From assembly GCF_029761915.1 (NCBI RefSeq), contig NZ_CP121695.1, forward strand, positions 5,981,501 to 6,045,500: a stretch of 64,000 nt of DNA, given 5' to 3'. This stretch comes from Bradyrhizobium sp. CB1650. Its GTDB lineage: Bacteria > Pseudomonadota > Alphaproteobacteria > Rhizobiales > Xanthobacteraceae. Under the pieces are notes generated by a model. The model made no database searches. It saw only the letters and a program-made list of their open reading frames with translations, and was not told the DNA's origin. This document shows positions 1 to 8,727 of the stretch, piece after piece; position 1 is the first letter of the stretch; each line of letters begins with the position of its first letter. Position numbers and translations under genes: made by a program.

Positions 1-27
1 ATTACGCTGGACAAGCTCCTCGCCTGA
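1..27 (+). CDS. possible C-terminal tail of an upstream gene (partial)
   Basis: In frame 1 the first 27 bases read as eight codons (ITLDKLLA) and a TGA stop. The composition would suit the end of a protein-coding gene that begins before the window. Nothing more can be said from eight residues, and it could be chance. Confidence 0.25.
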   Translation: MTLDKLLA

Positions 28-147
28 CGCGCGAGGTCAGTGTTCCCGCCTGATAGCCGGCGGCTGACCGGAACGAGGCCAGCCCCGTCATCTCACTGTC
101 ATCGAATGTGCGGAGACCTGTTTGCTCTGGCACATTCGGGACCTGAC

Positions 148-2505
148 ATGGACTATTTCAAGCGCTTTAACTTCCTGTTCGCCGCACCGGTGTTCGACGC
201 CGACGACCTCGAGGGCATCCGCTTCAACCAGATCATCGAGGAGATCCAGCGCTCCGGCTTCGAAGTGGTCCGCGCCCGCAAGCTGGAGGACGCTGAGATC
301 GCAGTACAGACCGATGCCGCGATCGGCTGCATGGTGGTGGACTGGGGCAAGAAGGGCCTCGAGGGCAAGACCTCGGCGCTGATCAACCTGATGCGCCGCC
401 GCGGCCTCGATTTTCCGATCATTCTCCTGATCCGGCGGAAGCGGTTCGAGGACCTCCCGGTCGAGGTGCTCGACTTCATCGACGGCTACGTCTTTCTGTC
501 CGAAGAGACCCCGCCCTTCATTGCCAAGAACCTGATCAGCCGACTCAAGCAATATGCCGAGACGCTGAAGACGCCGTTCTTCGGCGCGCTGGTCGATTAT
601 GCCGAGGAAGGCAATCAGCTCTGGACCTGCCCGGGCCACAATGGCGGCGTGTTCTACAACCGCAGCCCGATCGGCCGCGTCTTCGTCGAGCATCTCGGCG
701 AGTCGGTGTTCCGCGACGACCTGGATAATTCCGTGCTCGACCTCGGCGACCTCCTCACCCATGAAGGACCGGCGCTGAAGGCGCAGAAGGAAGCCGCTGC
801 GATCTTCGGCGCGGAGAAGACCTATTTCGTGCTTAATGGCACTTCGACCTCCAACAAGGTCGCGCTGGGCGCGCTCGTCACCGACGGCGATCTCGTGCTG
901 TTCGACCGCAACAACCACAAGGCCGCGCATCACGGCGCGCTGATGATCAACGGCGGCATCCCCGTCTATGTCCCGACCGTCCGCAACGCCTGGGGCCTGA
1001 TCGGCCCGATGCGCTGGGACGCGCTCGACGAGAAGACCTTGCGCGAAGTGATCCGCAACCATCCGTTGGTCCAGGACCGTGACGCCTGGCGCAAGGAGCG
1101 GCCGTTCCGCGTCGCCGTGGTCGAGCAGTGCACCTATGACGGCTCGATCCACAGCGCCGAGATGATTTTGAAGCGCATCGGCCATCTCTGCGACTACATC
1201 CTGTTCGACGAGGCCTGGGCCGGCTTCATGAAGTTCCACCCGCTCTATGCCGGCCGGTTCGCGATGGGACTGTCGAACCTTTCGCCTGACGCGCCGGGCA
1301 TCATCGCGACGCAGTCGGCGCACAAGCAGCTTGCCAGCTTCTCGCAAGCCTCTCAGATCCACATCAGGGACCGTCACATCCGCGGCCAGAAGCGACGCGT
1401 CGAGCACCGTCGCTTCAATGAGAGTTTTATGCAGCACGCCTCGACCTCGCCGTTCTATCCGCTGTTCGCCTCCCTCGATGTCGGCGCGCAGATGATGAAG
1501 GGCCGTTCCGGCGAGGTGTTGTGGGACGACACGATCCGGCTCGGCATCGAGCTGCGCAAGAAAATCCGCGCCATGGGCCGCGAGTTCGAGGAGAAGGAGC
1601 CGAATCCGGAGCGCCGCTGGTTCTTCGAACCCTTTGTCCCCGATCGCATCGCCATTCCCGACGTCAGCCGCCCCGGCGCCGTCCACAACGTCGCCTGGGA
1701 GACGCTCTCGACCGACGAACTCGCCACCAATCCCACCCTGTGGCAGCTCTCCCCCGATAGCACCTGGCACGGCTTTCCCGACATGACGGAAGGCTTTGCC
1801 ATGACCGATCCGAACAAGCTGACGCTGCTCACGCCCGGCTTCGATCGCGCCTCCGGCGCCTATGCCGGGCACGGCATCCCGGCGCCGGTCGTCGCGCAAT
1901 TCCTGCGCGAGAACCGCATCGTCCCCGAAAAGAACGATCTCAACTCGCTGCTCTTCCTGCTCACCCCGGGCGTCGAGGCGAGCAAGGCCGGCACGCTGAT
2001 CTCCGGGCTCGTCGCCTTCAAGAAGCTGCACGACGATAATGCGCTGCTGGCCGACGCGATTCCCGAATTCCATCAGCGGCGACAGGCGCGCTATGCCGGC
2101 GTGCGGCTGCGCGACCTCTGCGCCGACATGCACCGCTTCTTCCGCGAGGCCGATGTCAGCGCGTTGCAGGCCCGGCAGTTCCTGCCCGAGCACATGCCGG
2201 AGATCGCAATGTCGCCGCGCGATGCGGCGCGCCGCCTGATCCGGAATGACGTCGATTATCTGCCGATCGAGGCGATCGCGGGCCGTATCGCCACCACGCC
2301 CTTCGTGGTCTATCCGCCCGGCATCGCCACCATCGTTCCGGGCGAGCGACTGACGGAACGGGCCAAGCCCATGATCGATTATCTCAAGATGTTCGAGACC
2401 TGCTTCAACACGTTTCCGGGTTTTGAAGTCGAGATCCAGGGCGTCTACAAGGAGGTCGATGCCGCCGGCCGTATCGGGCTCTACACCTACGTAGTTGCCG
2501 AGTAG
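148..2505 (+). CDS. Orn/Lys/Arg decarboxylase, PLP-dependent fold III
   Basis: A 785-residue basic amino-acid decarboxylase that removes CO2 from lysine, ornithine or arginine to give a diamine or agmatine; the substrate cannot be read from the sequence. The N-terminal 'wing' (about residues 10-130, with the FNQIIEEI and VVDWGKK regions) is followed by the PLP domain. Lys393 lies in SAHKQLASFSQAS, matching the Schiff-base lysine motif SxHK of the AdiA/LdcI family, and DEAWAGF carries the cofactor-binding Asp. The length is close to AdiA (756). The frame is open 36 codons upstream, but MDYFKRFN is where family homology begins. A GNAT acetyltransferase follows 6 bp downstream, so polyamine production followed by acetylation is a reasonable guess. 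Confidence 0.88.
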   Translation: MDYFKRFNFLFAAPVFDADDLEGIRFNQIIEEIQRSGFEVVRARKLEDAEIAVQTDAAIGCMVVDWGKKGLEGKTSALINLMRRRGLDFPIILLIRRKRFEDLPVEVLDFIDGYVFLSEETPPFIAKNLISRLKQYAETLKTPFFGALVDYAEEGNQLWTCPGHNGGVFYNRSPIGRVFVEHLGESVFRDDLDNSVLDLGDLLTHEGPALKAQKEAAAIFGAEKTYFVLNGTSTSNKVALGALVTDGDLVLFDRNNHKAAHHGALMINGGIPVYVPTVRNAWGLIGPMRWDALDEKTLREVIRNHPLVQDRDAWRKERPFRVAVVEQCTYDGSIHSAEMILKRIGHLCDYILFDEAWAGFMKFHPLYAGRFAMGLSNLSPDAPGIIATQSAHKQLASFSQASQIHIRDRHIRGQKRRVEHRRFNESFMQHASTSPFYPLFASLDVGAQMMKGRSGEVLWDDTIRLGIELRKKIRAMGREFEEKEPNPERRWFFEPFVPDRIAIPDVSRPGAVHNVAWETLSTDELATNPTLWQLSPDSTWHGFPDMTEGFAMTDPNKLTLLTPGFDRASGAYAGHGIPAPVVAQFLRENRIVPEKNDLNSLLFLLTPGVEASKAGTLISGLVAFKKLHDDNALLADAIPEFHQRRQARYAGVRLRDLCADMHRFFREADVSALQARQFLPEHMPEIAMSPRDAARRLIRNDVDYLPIEAIAGRIATTPFVVYPPGIATIVPGERLTERAKPMIDYLKMFETCFNTFPGFEVEIQGVYKEVDAAGRIGLYTYVVAE

Positions 2506-2511
2506 CCGCCG

Positions 2512-3090
2512 ATGAACGGAACGGGCGTGATGCGCGCGGATGACGAGCCGGTCCTGGTCCGGCCCTCACGCGATAGCGATGTCGAGGCGATGCTGGCGAT
2601 CTACCGCCATCACGTCCGCCACGGCGTTCCGCGCGAGGTCGAGGGAACCGGTGCTCCCGAGCCCGACGACCTGCGCGACCGCCGCAAGAACCTGAAGCAG
2701 ACCCGCCTGCCGCATCTGGTCGCAACCTTTCGCGGCGAGGTTGTCGGCTACGCCTATGCGGTGCTGTTCCGCAAGCGTCCTGCCTATCGCTACACCGCAA
2801 AACATTCGATCTACGTCCACCACGCGCATCTCGGCCGCGGCGTGGGACGGCTGTTGCTCCGGGAGCTGATCGACGCCTGCGCGGCGGCCGGCTTTCGCCA
2901 GATGATCGGCTATATCGATGCAGACAACGCGCCCTCGCTGGCACTGCATGAGAAGTTCGGCTTTGCCCGCGTCGGCCTGTTATGCGCCGTCGCCTATCGC
3001 AACGGCCGCTGGTCCGACACAGTCATGGTGCAGCGCTCGCTCGGTACCGGCGCAACCGCGCCGCCGCCGGCAACGTCTCCCGGACGCTAA
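2512..3090 (+). CDS. GNAT family N-acetyltransferase (phosphinothricin acetyltransferase-like)
   Basis: A 192-residue GNAT enzyme that moves acetyl from acetyl-CoA to an amine. The acetyl-CoA-binding signature is visible as HLGRGVGRLLLREL, and the typical late segment NAPSLALHEKFGF follows. 'YAYAVLFRKRPAYRYT' and the RW.D end resemble the Pat/Bar and YncA (methionine sulfoximine acetyltransferase) subgroup. It begins 6 bp after the decarboxylase stop with no strong ribosome site, so translation is probably coupled. A second ATG lies at 2530. The acceptor is unknown; polyamines, amino-acid analogues and herbicide-like molecules are all possible. Confidence 0.8.
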   Translation: MNGTGVMRADDEPVLVRPSRDSDVEAMLAIYRHHVRHGVPREVEGTGAPEPDDLRDRRKNLKQTRLPHLVATFRGEVVGYAYAVLFRKRPAYRYTAKHSIYVHHAHLGRGVGRLLLRELIDACAAAGFRQMIGYIDADNAPSLALHEKFGFARVGLLCAVAYRNGRWSDTVMVQRSLGTGATAPPPATSPGR

Positions 3091-3107
3091 AGGGGCCCGC
3101 ACGGCCC

Positions 3108-3320
3108 TTACGACGGAAAGTCAGCCGCTTTCACCTGGATCCGGTCGGCATGCAGGGACCAGTGATGCAAGGCCTGATCCTTGCAGAATTTTGCCTTCGC
3201 CCGCTCTCTGGCTTCGTCCTCATCGGAGGCGTCGATCTCGAGCGTGCCCTGGCAAACCTCGATCTGCCGGCCGTACTGGCCGAGCACGTCCTTCATGAAC
3301 TTGACGACATAAGTTGACAT
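3108..3320 (-). CDS. conserved small hypothetical protein
   Basis: 70 residues, with no family recognised. The start MSTYVVKFMKDVLGQ is preceded on the minus strand by AGGAGGTCCC, a strong ribosome-binding site about 6 bases away, which makes this a credible gene. It is acidic in the middle (EIDASDEDEARERAKAKFC) with one cysteine and no signal peptide, so it is probably a small soluble cytoplasmic protein. It converges with the acetyltransferase gene, 17 bp apart. Confidence 0.65.
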   Translation of the reverse strand: MSTYVVKFMKDVLGQYGRQIEVCQGTLEIDASDEDEARERAKAKFCKDQALHHWSLHADRIQVKAADFPS

Positions 3321-3423
3321 GGGACCTCCTGCCGCCCCGGCGGCACTCTAATCCCATTTTGACCGGACCGGGCAAGGAGAATTTGACGCGGATCAAATCC
3401 AGTCGCGGTTCCCTGCTCGCTCG

Positions 3424-3522
3424 GTCATTCCGGAGCGACGCGACGGGACCGCGCAAGCGACCCGGAGCATCGAACCCGGGCTCTCGCGTCTCCGGGGGCT
3501 CTTCGAGCCGCCCCGGAATGAC
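3424..3522. repeat. interspersed palindromic repeat (GTCATTCCGG family)
   Basis: The element begins GTCATTCCGGAGCG and ends CGCCCCGGAATGAC, giving inverted termini of about 10 bases around a GC-rich centre. The same ends occur at 27357-27482, so this is a repeated intergenic element and not a gene. Confidence 0.7.
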
Positions 3523-3542
3523 AGTGGACAGTGTGGTTGTCC

Positions 3543-4592
3543 CTACCCTGGCGACACCCCGAACGCCTGACGGAAGCGCTCGGCATAACGCGGCCAGACC
3601 TCGGGATTGATGATGCGCGGCGGCCGCTTGCCGTCGAGCGTGTCCAGCACCTGCTCGGCCGCGATCCGACCCATGTTCTGACGCGCCTCCCTGGTGACGC
3701 CGGCAGTGTGAGGGCTTGCCAGCACATTGTCGAACTGGAGCAGCGGATGCTCCGGCGGCGGCGGCTCCTTGGACCAGACGTCGAGACCGGCGCCCGCGAT
3801 GCGCTGGTCGCGCAGCGCCTGGAGCAGCGCGTCCTCGTCGTGGATGAAGCCGCGCGCGGTGGTGATGAAATAGGCGTGCGGCTGCATCAGGGCGAATTCA
3901 CGCACACCGATCATGCCGCGGCTGCCCTTGTTGAGTGGACACGAGATCGAAACGAAATCGGCCCGCCGCAAAAGCTCGTCGAGCTCGACCTTCTCCCCAC
4001 CTCGCTCGGCCATCGCCTCGGCCGTGAGGTATGGATCATAGGCCAGCACCTTCATGCCGAGCAGCCCCTTGCACAGCGCGGCGATGCGGCGGCCGACATT
4101 GCCGAGGCCGACGATGCCTACGGTCTTGCCCCCGACCTCATTGCCGACGAGGTCGTTGCGGTTCACGTCGCGCTCGCGGCGGAGGCGACGGTCAGACTGG
4201 ATGATACGCTTGGACAGAGTCAGCATCATCGCTAGCGCATGCTCGGCGACGGAATGCGCGTTGCCGCCGGACTGGTTGACGACCAGCACGCCCGCAGCCG
4301 TGCAGGCCTCGACGTCGACGGGGTCGAAGCCTGCGCCGTTGCTGGAGACGAGCAGCAGGTTGGGCGTCCGCTTCAGCAAGGCGGCATCGACGTGGAAGTG
4401 CGGCGCGAGCTCATCGCGGGCCGCGCCGATCTGGTAGACATGGGCGGCGCTGAGGATCGGCGTATAGAAGTCTTCGGGGCTTTCGTTCTCGATGCGGTCG
4501 AGCCGGACGTCCGCGCGCGCCTTCAGGATGTCGATATAGATCGGATGGGCCAGATATTTGACGTAAAAGACGCGCTTGCTGTTGACGGACAT
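3543..4592 (-). CDS. D-isomer-specific 2-hydroxyacid dehydrogenase
   Basis: 349 residues of the D-2-hydroxyacid dehydrogenase family (NAD(P)-dependent interconversion of a 2-oxoacid and a D-2-hydroxyacid). The catalytic domain is split around a Rossmann domain with GLGNVGRRIA as nucleotide loop. The family's Arg, Glu and His are all present: Arg in the TTARGFIHDED segment, Glu in LDVWSKEPP and His in LASPHTAGVT. The gene is transcribed away from the split TPP decarboxylase at 4847, with a 254-bp shared upstream region. A 2-oxoacid or D-hydroxyacid substrate shared by the two units is plausible. The specific substrate is not evident; glyoxylate/hydroxypyruvate, phosphoglycerate and phosphonate-type acids are candidates. 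Confidence 0.88.
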   Translation of the reverse strand: MSVNSKRVFYVKYLAHPIYIDILKARADVRLDRIENESPEDFYTPILSAAHVYQIGAARDELAPHFHVDAALLKRTPNLLLVSSNGAGFDPVDVEACTAAGVLVVNQSGGNAHSVAEHALAMMLTLSKRIIQSDRRLRRERDVNRNDLVGNEVGGKTVGIVGLGNVGRRIAALCKGLLGMKVLAYDPYLTAEAMAERGGEKVELDELLRRADFVSISCPLNKGSRGMIGVREFALMQPHAYFITTARGFIHDEDALLQALRDQRIAGAGLDVWSKEPPPPEHPLLQFDNVLASPHTAGVTREARQNMGRIAAEQVLDTLDGKRPPRIINPEVWPRYAERFRQAFGVSPG

Positions 4593-4846
4593 CAGGACCC
4601 TTCCGGCTCTGCGTGGGAGATCCGCAAGGCCGGCGCCGCAGGCGCCTCTTCCACGCTGTCCTCCCGCTTTTTTCGTTGTCGTTGCTTATGACATGGCGGT
4701 GCCGGCCGCGGCAGGCCGTCTGGCGCAGATCACGGTGCCGGCCGGGACATGTTGACAATCCCGCTCGCCGCGTCAAGTTCGGCACGGAGACCGCCGCGAC
4801 AGCCGTTAGACCAAGAAACATGCAGCGCGGCCCAAGGGAGAACGCA

Positions 4847-5428
4847 ATGGCGATTGCGGAGCAGCATATCCCGCCCCAGCCGGCGCAAGCGTCGAGCGAC
4901 AAGACATCCGCCGAGAAAACCTGGCACGGCATCGTCCTGCAGACGCTGAAGCGGAACGAGATCAGCCTCGTGCCTTACGTGCCGGACCGCGTGCTGACGC
5001 CGCTGATCAAAAACCTGCACGCCGATCCCTTCTTCACGACCTTTGCCACCGCGCGCGAGGAGGAAGCCGTCGGCATTGTTTCGGGCGCCTGGATGGGCGG
5101 ACGGCGCGGCGCTGTGCTGATGCAGACCTCGGGCTTCGCCACACTCGCCAATGTTCTCGCTTCGCTCGCCGTGCCCTATCAGATCCCCCTGATCATGTTC
5201 GTTTCCGAGCGCGGCACGCTCGGCGAGTTCAACTATGGCCAGTCGCTGGTCTGCCGCACCATGCGCCCCGTGCTGGACTCGCTGGCGCTGGAGCACCACA
5301 CCATCACCCGGCTCGACGAACTCGAATTCATCGTCGACCGCTCGATCAAGCAGGCCGTGACCACCCAGGCGCCGGTGGCGCTTATCCTCAATCCGCTGCT
5401 GACAGGCGGCAAGGTGTTCGACAAGTGA
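4847..5428 (+). CDS. TPP-dependent decarboxylase, N-terminal (PYR) subunit, ComD-like
   Basis: 193 residues. It carries only the pyrimidine-binding half of a thiamine-diphosphate enzyme; the glutamate that activates the cofactor is expected in AREEEAVGIVSGAWMGG. Split enzymes of this form include sulfopyruvate decarboxylase ComDE, and fused relatives include phosphonopyruvate decarboxylase. The start ATG at 4847 follows GGGAG at 4836-4840; the upstream extension of the open frame is non-homologous and arginine-rich. The stop overlaps the start of the partner subunit by 4 bp (GTGA), so equimolar, coupled translation is likely. The substrate is a 2-oxoacid by family; sulfo- versus phosphonopyruvate versus another acid cannot be decided. 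Confidence 0.8.
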   Translation: MAIAEQHIPPQPAQASSDKTSAEKTWHGIVLQTLKRNEISLVPYVPDRVLTPLIKNLHADPFFTTFATAREEEAVGIVSGAWMGGRRGAVLMQTSGFATLANVLASLAVPYQIPLIMFVSERGTLGEFNYGQSLVCRTMRPVLDSLALEHHTITRLDELEFIVDRSIKQAVTTQAPVALILNPLLTGGKVFDK

Positions 5429-6033
5429 GCCCCGCCATGGACACGCGCAACACCAAAGTGATGAATCGGTTCGATGTCACCTCGCGCCTGATCGCGAAGC
5501 TCCAGAACGAGGAAGCCGTCATCGGCGGCATCGGCAACACCAATTTCGACCTCTGGGCTGCCGGCCACCGCCCGCAGAACTTCTACATGCTAGGCAGCAT
5601 GGGCCTCGCTTTCCCGATCGCACTCGGGGTGGCGCTGGCGCAGCCCGACCGCCGCGTCTTTGCGCTCGAGGGCGACGGCTCGCTGTTGATGCAGCTCGGT
5701 GCGCTCTCGACCATCGCGACCTTGAAGCCGAAAAACCTCACCATGATCGTGATGGACAACGGCATCTACCAGATCACGGGCGCGCAGCCGACGCCGGCCG
5801 CTGGTATCGCGGACATCGTCGCGATCGCAGCCGGCTCGGGGCTCGCCAACAGCACCTGGGCTGCGGACGAGGAGGATTTTGAGCGCCTGGTCGAGCAAGC
5901 AATGTCCGCCTCCGACCCGAGCCTGATCGCGGTCCGCATCGACGACAAGCCGGGCGTCGGCACCACCCGCCGCGATCCCGTACAGATCAGGGAACGCTTC
6001 ATGCACGGCCTCGGCGTGCGCGAACCGCTTTAA
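5425..6033 (+). CDS. TPP-dependent decarboxylase, C-terminal (PP) subunit, ComE-like
   Basis: 202 residues, the diphosphate-binding half of the enzyme begun at 4847. The TPP motif runs from EGDGSLLMQLGALSTIA to MDNGIYQITG, that is GDG-N~26-DN. GSMGLAFPIALGVALA is the conserved approach to it. A GTG start at 5425 overlaps the previous stop; in-frame ATGs at 5437 and 5461 are alternatives. Together the two subunits make about 395 residues, the size of a ComDE or phosphonopyruvate decarboxylase. No mutase or phosphonate transport gene is near, which weakens the phosphonate reading. Confidence 0.8.
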   Translation: MSPAMDTRNTKVMNRFDVTSRLIAKLQNEEAVIGGIGNTNFDLWAAGHRPQNFYMLGSMGLAFPIALGVALAQPDRRVFALEGDGSLLMQLGALSTIATLKPKNLTMIVMDNGIYQITGAQPTPAAGIADIVAIAAGSGLANSTWAADEEDFERLVEQAMSASDPSLIAVRIDDKPGVGTTRRDPVQIRERFMHGLGVREPL

Positions 6034-6110
6034 CGTTTCGTCATTAACTACACGGCGATCTGATGCCGGCGCCGTGACAGTCCGCAGCAAATCCGTGCTA
6101 GGCGGTGCGG

Positions 6111-6485
6111 ATGTCCTTTTTAATGCGTTCCCTTGCCTGGCTGCTCGCTGCCGCAGTCACCTTCGCCACCCTTGGACCGCCCGGTCTGCGGCCGCATTCC
6201 GATCTCGGCCAGGATGGCGAACATGCCCTCGCCTTCATCCTGATCGGGCTGGCCTTCGGCCTCGCCTATCGCCGGCGACGCCTTGCGATCGCGGCGCTCT
6301 CCGTGGCCCTGATCGGCCTGCTCGAGCTGATGCAGTTCTGGGCGCCGGGACGGCACGCGCGATTGGAGGATTTCGTTGTCGACGCGCTGACGGCCTGCCT
6401 CGGTTTTGCGTTCGCGGCCGCGGCCGATTGGGCCATGGCGCGCTTTGGCGCAAGGACCGTGGCAAGCGAAAGCCCCGCGGAGTGA
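6111..6485 (+). CDS. VanZ-like small integral membrane protein
   Basis: About 124 residues with four hydrophobic stretches (LAWLLAAAVTFATLG, ALAFILIGLAFGLAY, LAIAALSVALIGLLEL, DALTACLGFAFAAAADW). The motif ELMQFWAPGRHARLEDFVVDALTACLG matches the VanZ-like domain (xELxQ..xPgR.aslxDxxaNxxG); I read this by eye. Function in this family is mostly unknown. Starts are possible at GTG 6105, ATG 6111 or ATG 6123; 6111 has AGGCGG upstream. The gene ends in a strong hairpin. Confidence 0.7.
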   Translation: MSFLMRSLAWLLAAAVTFATLGPPGLRPHSDLGQDGEHALAFILIGLAFGLAYRRRRLAIAALSVALIGLLELMQFWAPGRHARLEDFVVDALTACLGFAFAAAADWAMARFGARTVASESPAE

Positions 6486-6500
6486 TGCTCCGCAGGGCTT
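6469..6500. terminator. hairpin terminator shared by convergent genes
   Basis: AAGCCCCGCGGAG, a short loop, then CTCCGCAGGGCTT form a 13-base stem with one mismatch. It spans the stop codon of the VanZ-like gene and lies 28 bp beyond the end of the minus-strand DUF1236 gene, so it may serve both strands. Confidence 0.65.
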
Positions 6501-6527
6501 GATTGGCTTCGCCAAGTCTCGCAGCGA

Positions 6528-6914
6528 TCAGTCTAGGATCTTGACGACGCGACGCGTCCGCGGCTCGACGATCACGCGGCGATCGTTCACGACCGCGTAG
6601 CGATACTCGGTGTAGTTCGGCACCGGGCGTAACACGACAGTCGGCGGCAGCGGCTCGCCGACGACGACACGCTCGTGCACCACGACCGACGGTTCGCCGC
6701 GCGGGATGCCGCCGAGCACCGCGTTCGGAATTTCGAGGCCGGCCCCGACGGCCGCGCCCACGGTGCCGCCGACCATTGCGCCGACCGGACCGCCGATGTC
6801 GCCGCCCGCGCGTGCACCGTTCCTTGCGCCCTCTTCGGTCGTCGACTGTGCAAAGGCTGCGCTCGACGCCAGCAGCGACGCGGCAGCCAACGAAATCGCA
6901 AGACGGGTTTTCAT
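6528..6914 (-). CDS. secreted glycine-rich DUF1236-type protein
   Basis: 128 residues. MKTRLAISLAAASLLASSAAFA is a clean signal peptide with AFA-Q cleavage. A glycine/alanine segment follows (GARAGGDIGGPVGAMVGGTVGAAVGAG) resembling glycine-zipper proteins. The C-terminal YRYAVVNDRRVIVEPRTRRVV segment resembles the DUF1236 domain common in Bradyrhizobium. The ATG at 6914 has GGAGAAGGAC directly upstream; the longer open frame has no homology-like content. Probably periplasmic or envelope-associated; function unknown. Confidence 0.75.
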   Translation of the reverse strand: MKTRLAISLAAASLLASSAAFAQSTTEEGARNGARAGGDIGGPVGAMVGGTVGAAVGAGLEIPNAVLGGIPRGEPSVVVHERVVVGEPLPPTVVLRPVPNYTEYRYAVVNDRRVIVEPRTRRVVKILD

Positions 6915-7028
6915 GTCCTTCTCCAGTGTTGGTTGTACGTCTTCAACCGCGGGGCCTGGATCATTGTTCCGGTTCCGCCGCGACGAAAGACGCCACCAAC
7001 ACATTGGGGACTGTTACTGCGTAACAGT

Positions 7029-7916
7029 TCAGGCCGCGGCGATTTCGTGGCCCGCCATCAGTTCCAGCGCCCGCACCATTGCCGAGTGATCCCAGCCCTT
7101 GCCGCCATGCGCGGTGCACGCCGAGAACAATTGCTGCGCCACCGCCGTGCTCGGCAGCGACAAGCCGAGCGAGCGAGCGCCTTCGAGCGCCAGGTTGAGA
7201 TCCTTCTGGTGCAGCTCGATGCGGAAACCCGGATCGAAATTGCGCTTTACCATGCGCTCACCATGCACTTCGAGAATCCGAGACGAGGCAAAGCCGCCCA
7301 TCAGCGCCTGCCGTACCAGCGCAGGATCGGCGCCCGCTTTTGACGCGAACAGCAGCGCTTCGCTCACCGCTTCGATCGTCAGCGCCACGATGATCTGGTT
7401 GGCGACCTTCGTTGTCTGGCCGTCGCCATTGGCGCCGACGCGGGTGACGTTCTTGCCCATCCTATCGAAGACCGGCTTCATGGTGTTGAAGGCTCGCTCG
7501 GGCCCGCCGACCATGATGGTGAGGCTCGCCGCCTTGGCACCCACTTCCCCGCCCGACACCGGCGCGTCGAGATAGTCCGCGCCGAGCGCCTCGATCTTCT
7601 TCGCGAACTCCTTCGTCGCCAGCGGCGAGATCGAGCTCATGTCGACGATGATCTTGCCTTTGGAGGCGCCGGCGGCGACGCCGTCTTTGCCGAACAGCAC
7701 GGCTTCGACATGCGGCGTATCCGGCACCATGATGATGACGGCATCCGCCTCCTCCGCGACTTCCTTGGCCGACTTGCAGGCGACACCGCCCGCCGCGATC
7801 AGTTCAGGCGCGACCGGCGCGACGTCATGCAGGAGAACGCGATGGCCTGCCGCCAGGAGATGGCCGGCCATCGGCCGTCCCATGGTGCCAAGTCCGATGA
7901 AGCCAATGTCGATCAT
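7029..7916 (-). CDS. glxR: 2-hydroxy-3-oxopropionate (tartronate semialdehyde) reductase
   Basis: 295 residues of the beta-hydroxyacid dehydrogenase family. It reduces tartronate semialdehyde to D-glycerate with NAD(P)H. The nucleotide loop is IGFIGLGTMGRPMAGHL; the substrate motif is DAPVSGGEVGA; the catalytic lysine sits in GQTTKVANQIIV. It is the third gene of a minus-strand unit gcl-hyi-glxR, 12 bp after hyi, the classic glyoxylate-to-glycerate set. Family relatives such as 3-hydroxyisobutyrate dehydrogenase look alike, but the context settles it. Confidence 0.92.
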   Translation of the reverse strand: MIDIGFIGLGTMGRPMAGHLLAAGHRVLLHDVAPVAPELIAAGGVACKSAKEVAEEADAVIIMVPDTPHVEAVLFGKDGVAAGASKGKIIVDMSSISPLATKEFAKKIEALGADYLDAPVSGGEVGAKAASLTIMVGGPERAFNTMKPVFDRMGKNVTRVGANGDGQTTKVANQIIVALTIEAVSEALLFASKAGADPALVRQALMGGFASSRILEVHGERMVKRNFDPGFRIELHQKDLNLALEGARSLGLSLPSTAVAQQLFSACTAHGGKGWDHSAMVRALELMAGHEIAAA

Positions 7917-7928
7917 GTCTGCGGTTCC

Positions 7929-8714
7929 TCAGGTCTCGAACGTCTGCGCCGCGTGCCACGACAGGCCTTCCAGCGTCGTGGTGCGCGGCTTGTACTCGCA
8001 TCCCACCCAGCCCCGATAGCCGATGGCGTCGAGGTGGCGGAACAGGAAGGGATAGTTGATCTCGCCCGTGCCGGGCTCGTGGCGGCCGGGATTGTCGGCA
8101 AGCTGGATGTGCGCGATGCGGTCGAGATATTCCTGCATGGTGCGGGCGAGATCGCCCTCCATGATCTGCATGTGATAGATGTCGTACTGGATGAAGAGGT
8201 TGCTCGAGCGCACCTCGGAGATGAGCTGCACCGCCCGCTCGGTGCCGCTCAGGAAGAAGCCGGGAATGTCGAGCGTGTTGATCGGCTCGATAAGGAGCTT
8301 GATGTTCTCCCGGGCCAGCGTCGAGGCCGCGAAGCGCAAATTTCCGACCAGCGTTTCGTTGAGCTCGCGCGGGTCGGCATCGACAGGCGCGATGCCGGCG
8401 AGACAGTTGAGCTGGTCGCAATCGAGCGCCTTGGCATAGTCGATGGCCCGGAACACGCCATCACGGAATTCGCTGACGCGATCGGGCAGGATCGCGATGC
8501 CGCGCTCGCCCGCCGCCCAGTTTCCGGCCGGCAGGTTGTGCAGCACCTGCGTGAGCCCATGGCTCTCGAGCTGCTCGCGGAGCAGCGCTTTGTCGAACTC
8601 ATAGGGGAAGAGATATTCCACCCCGCCGAAGCCTGCCGCCTTCGCCGCCGCGAAGCGGTCGACAAACGGCATCTCGTTGAAGAGCATGGTGAGGTTGGCG
8701 GCGAATCTCGGCAC
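7929..8714 (-). CDS. hyi: hydroxypyruvate isomerase
   Basis: 261 residues, TIM-barrel sugar-phosphate isomerase type. It interconverts hydroxypyruvate and tartronate semialdehyde. Metal-ligand and catalytic positions are seen in LIEPINTLDIPGFFL, QYDIYHMQIMEGD, IQLADNPGRHEPGTGEI and GCEYKP. The start is GTG at 8714 (VPRFAANLTMLF), 7 bases after GGGAGAG; the gcl stop overlaps that ribosome site, so translation is coupled. The open frame reads on upstream into gcl, but that part is a shadow. The length matches E. coli Hyi (258). Confidence 0.92.
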   Translation of the reverse strand: MPRFAANLTMLFNEMPFVDRFAAAKAAGFGGVEYLFPYEFDKALLREQLESHGLTQVLHNLPAGNWAAGERGIAILPDRVSEFRDGVFRAIDYAKALDCDQLNCLAGIAPVDADPRELNETLVGNLRFAASTLARENIKLLIEPINTLDIPGFFLSGTERAVQLISEVRSSNLFIQYDIYHMQIMEGDLARTMQEYLDRIAHIQLADNPGRHEPGTGEINYPFLFRHLDAIGYRGWVGCEYKPRTTTLEGLSWHAAQTFET

Positions 8715-8727
8715 GATGCTGCTCTCC

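Noticed and set aside
88..2193. 701-residue open frame on the minus strand
   Set aside because: It is antisense to the Orn/Lys/Arg decarboxylase gene. Composition is the arginine/alanine/glycine mix typical of GC-rich shadows and no family motif is present.
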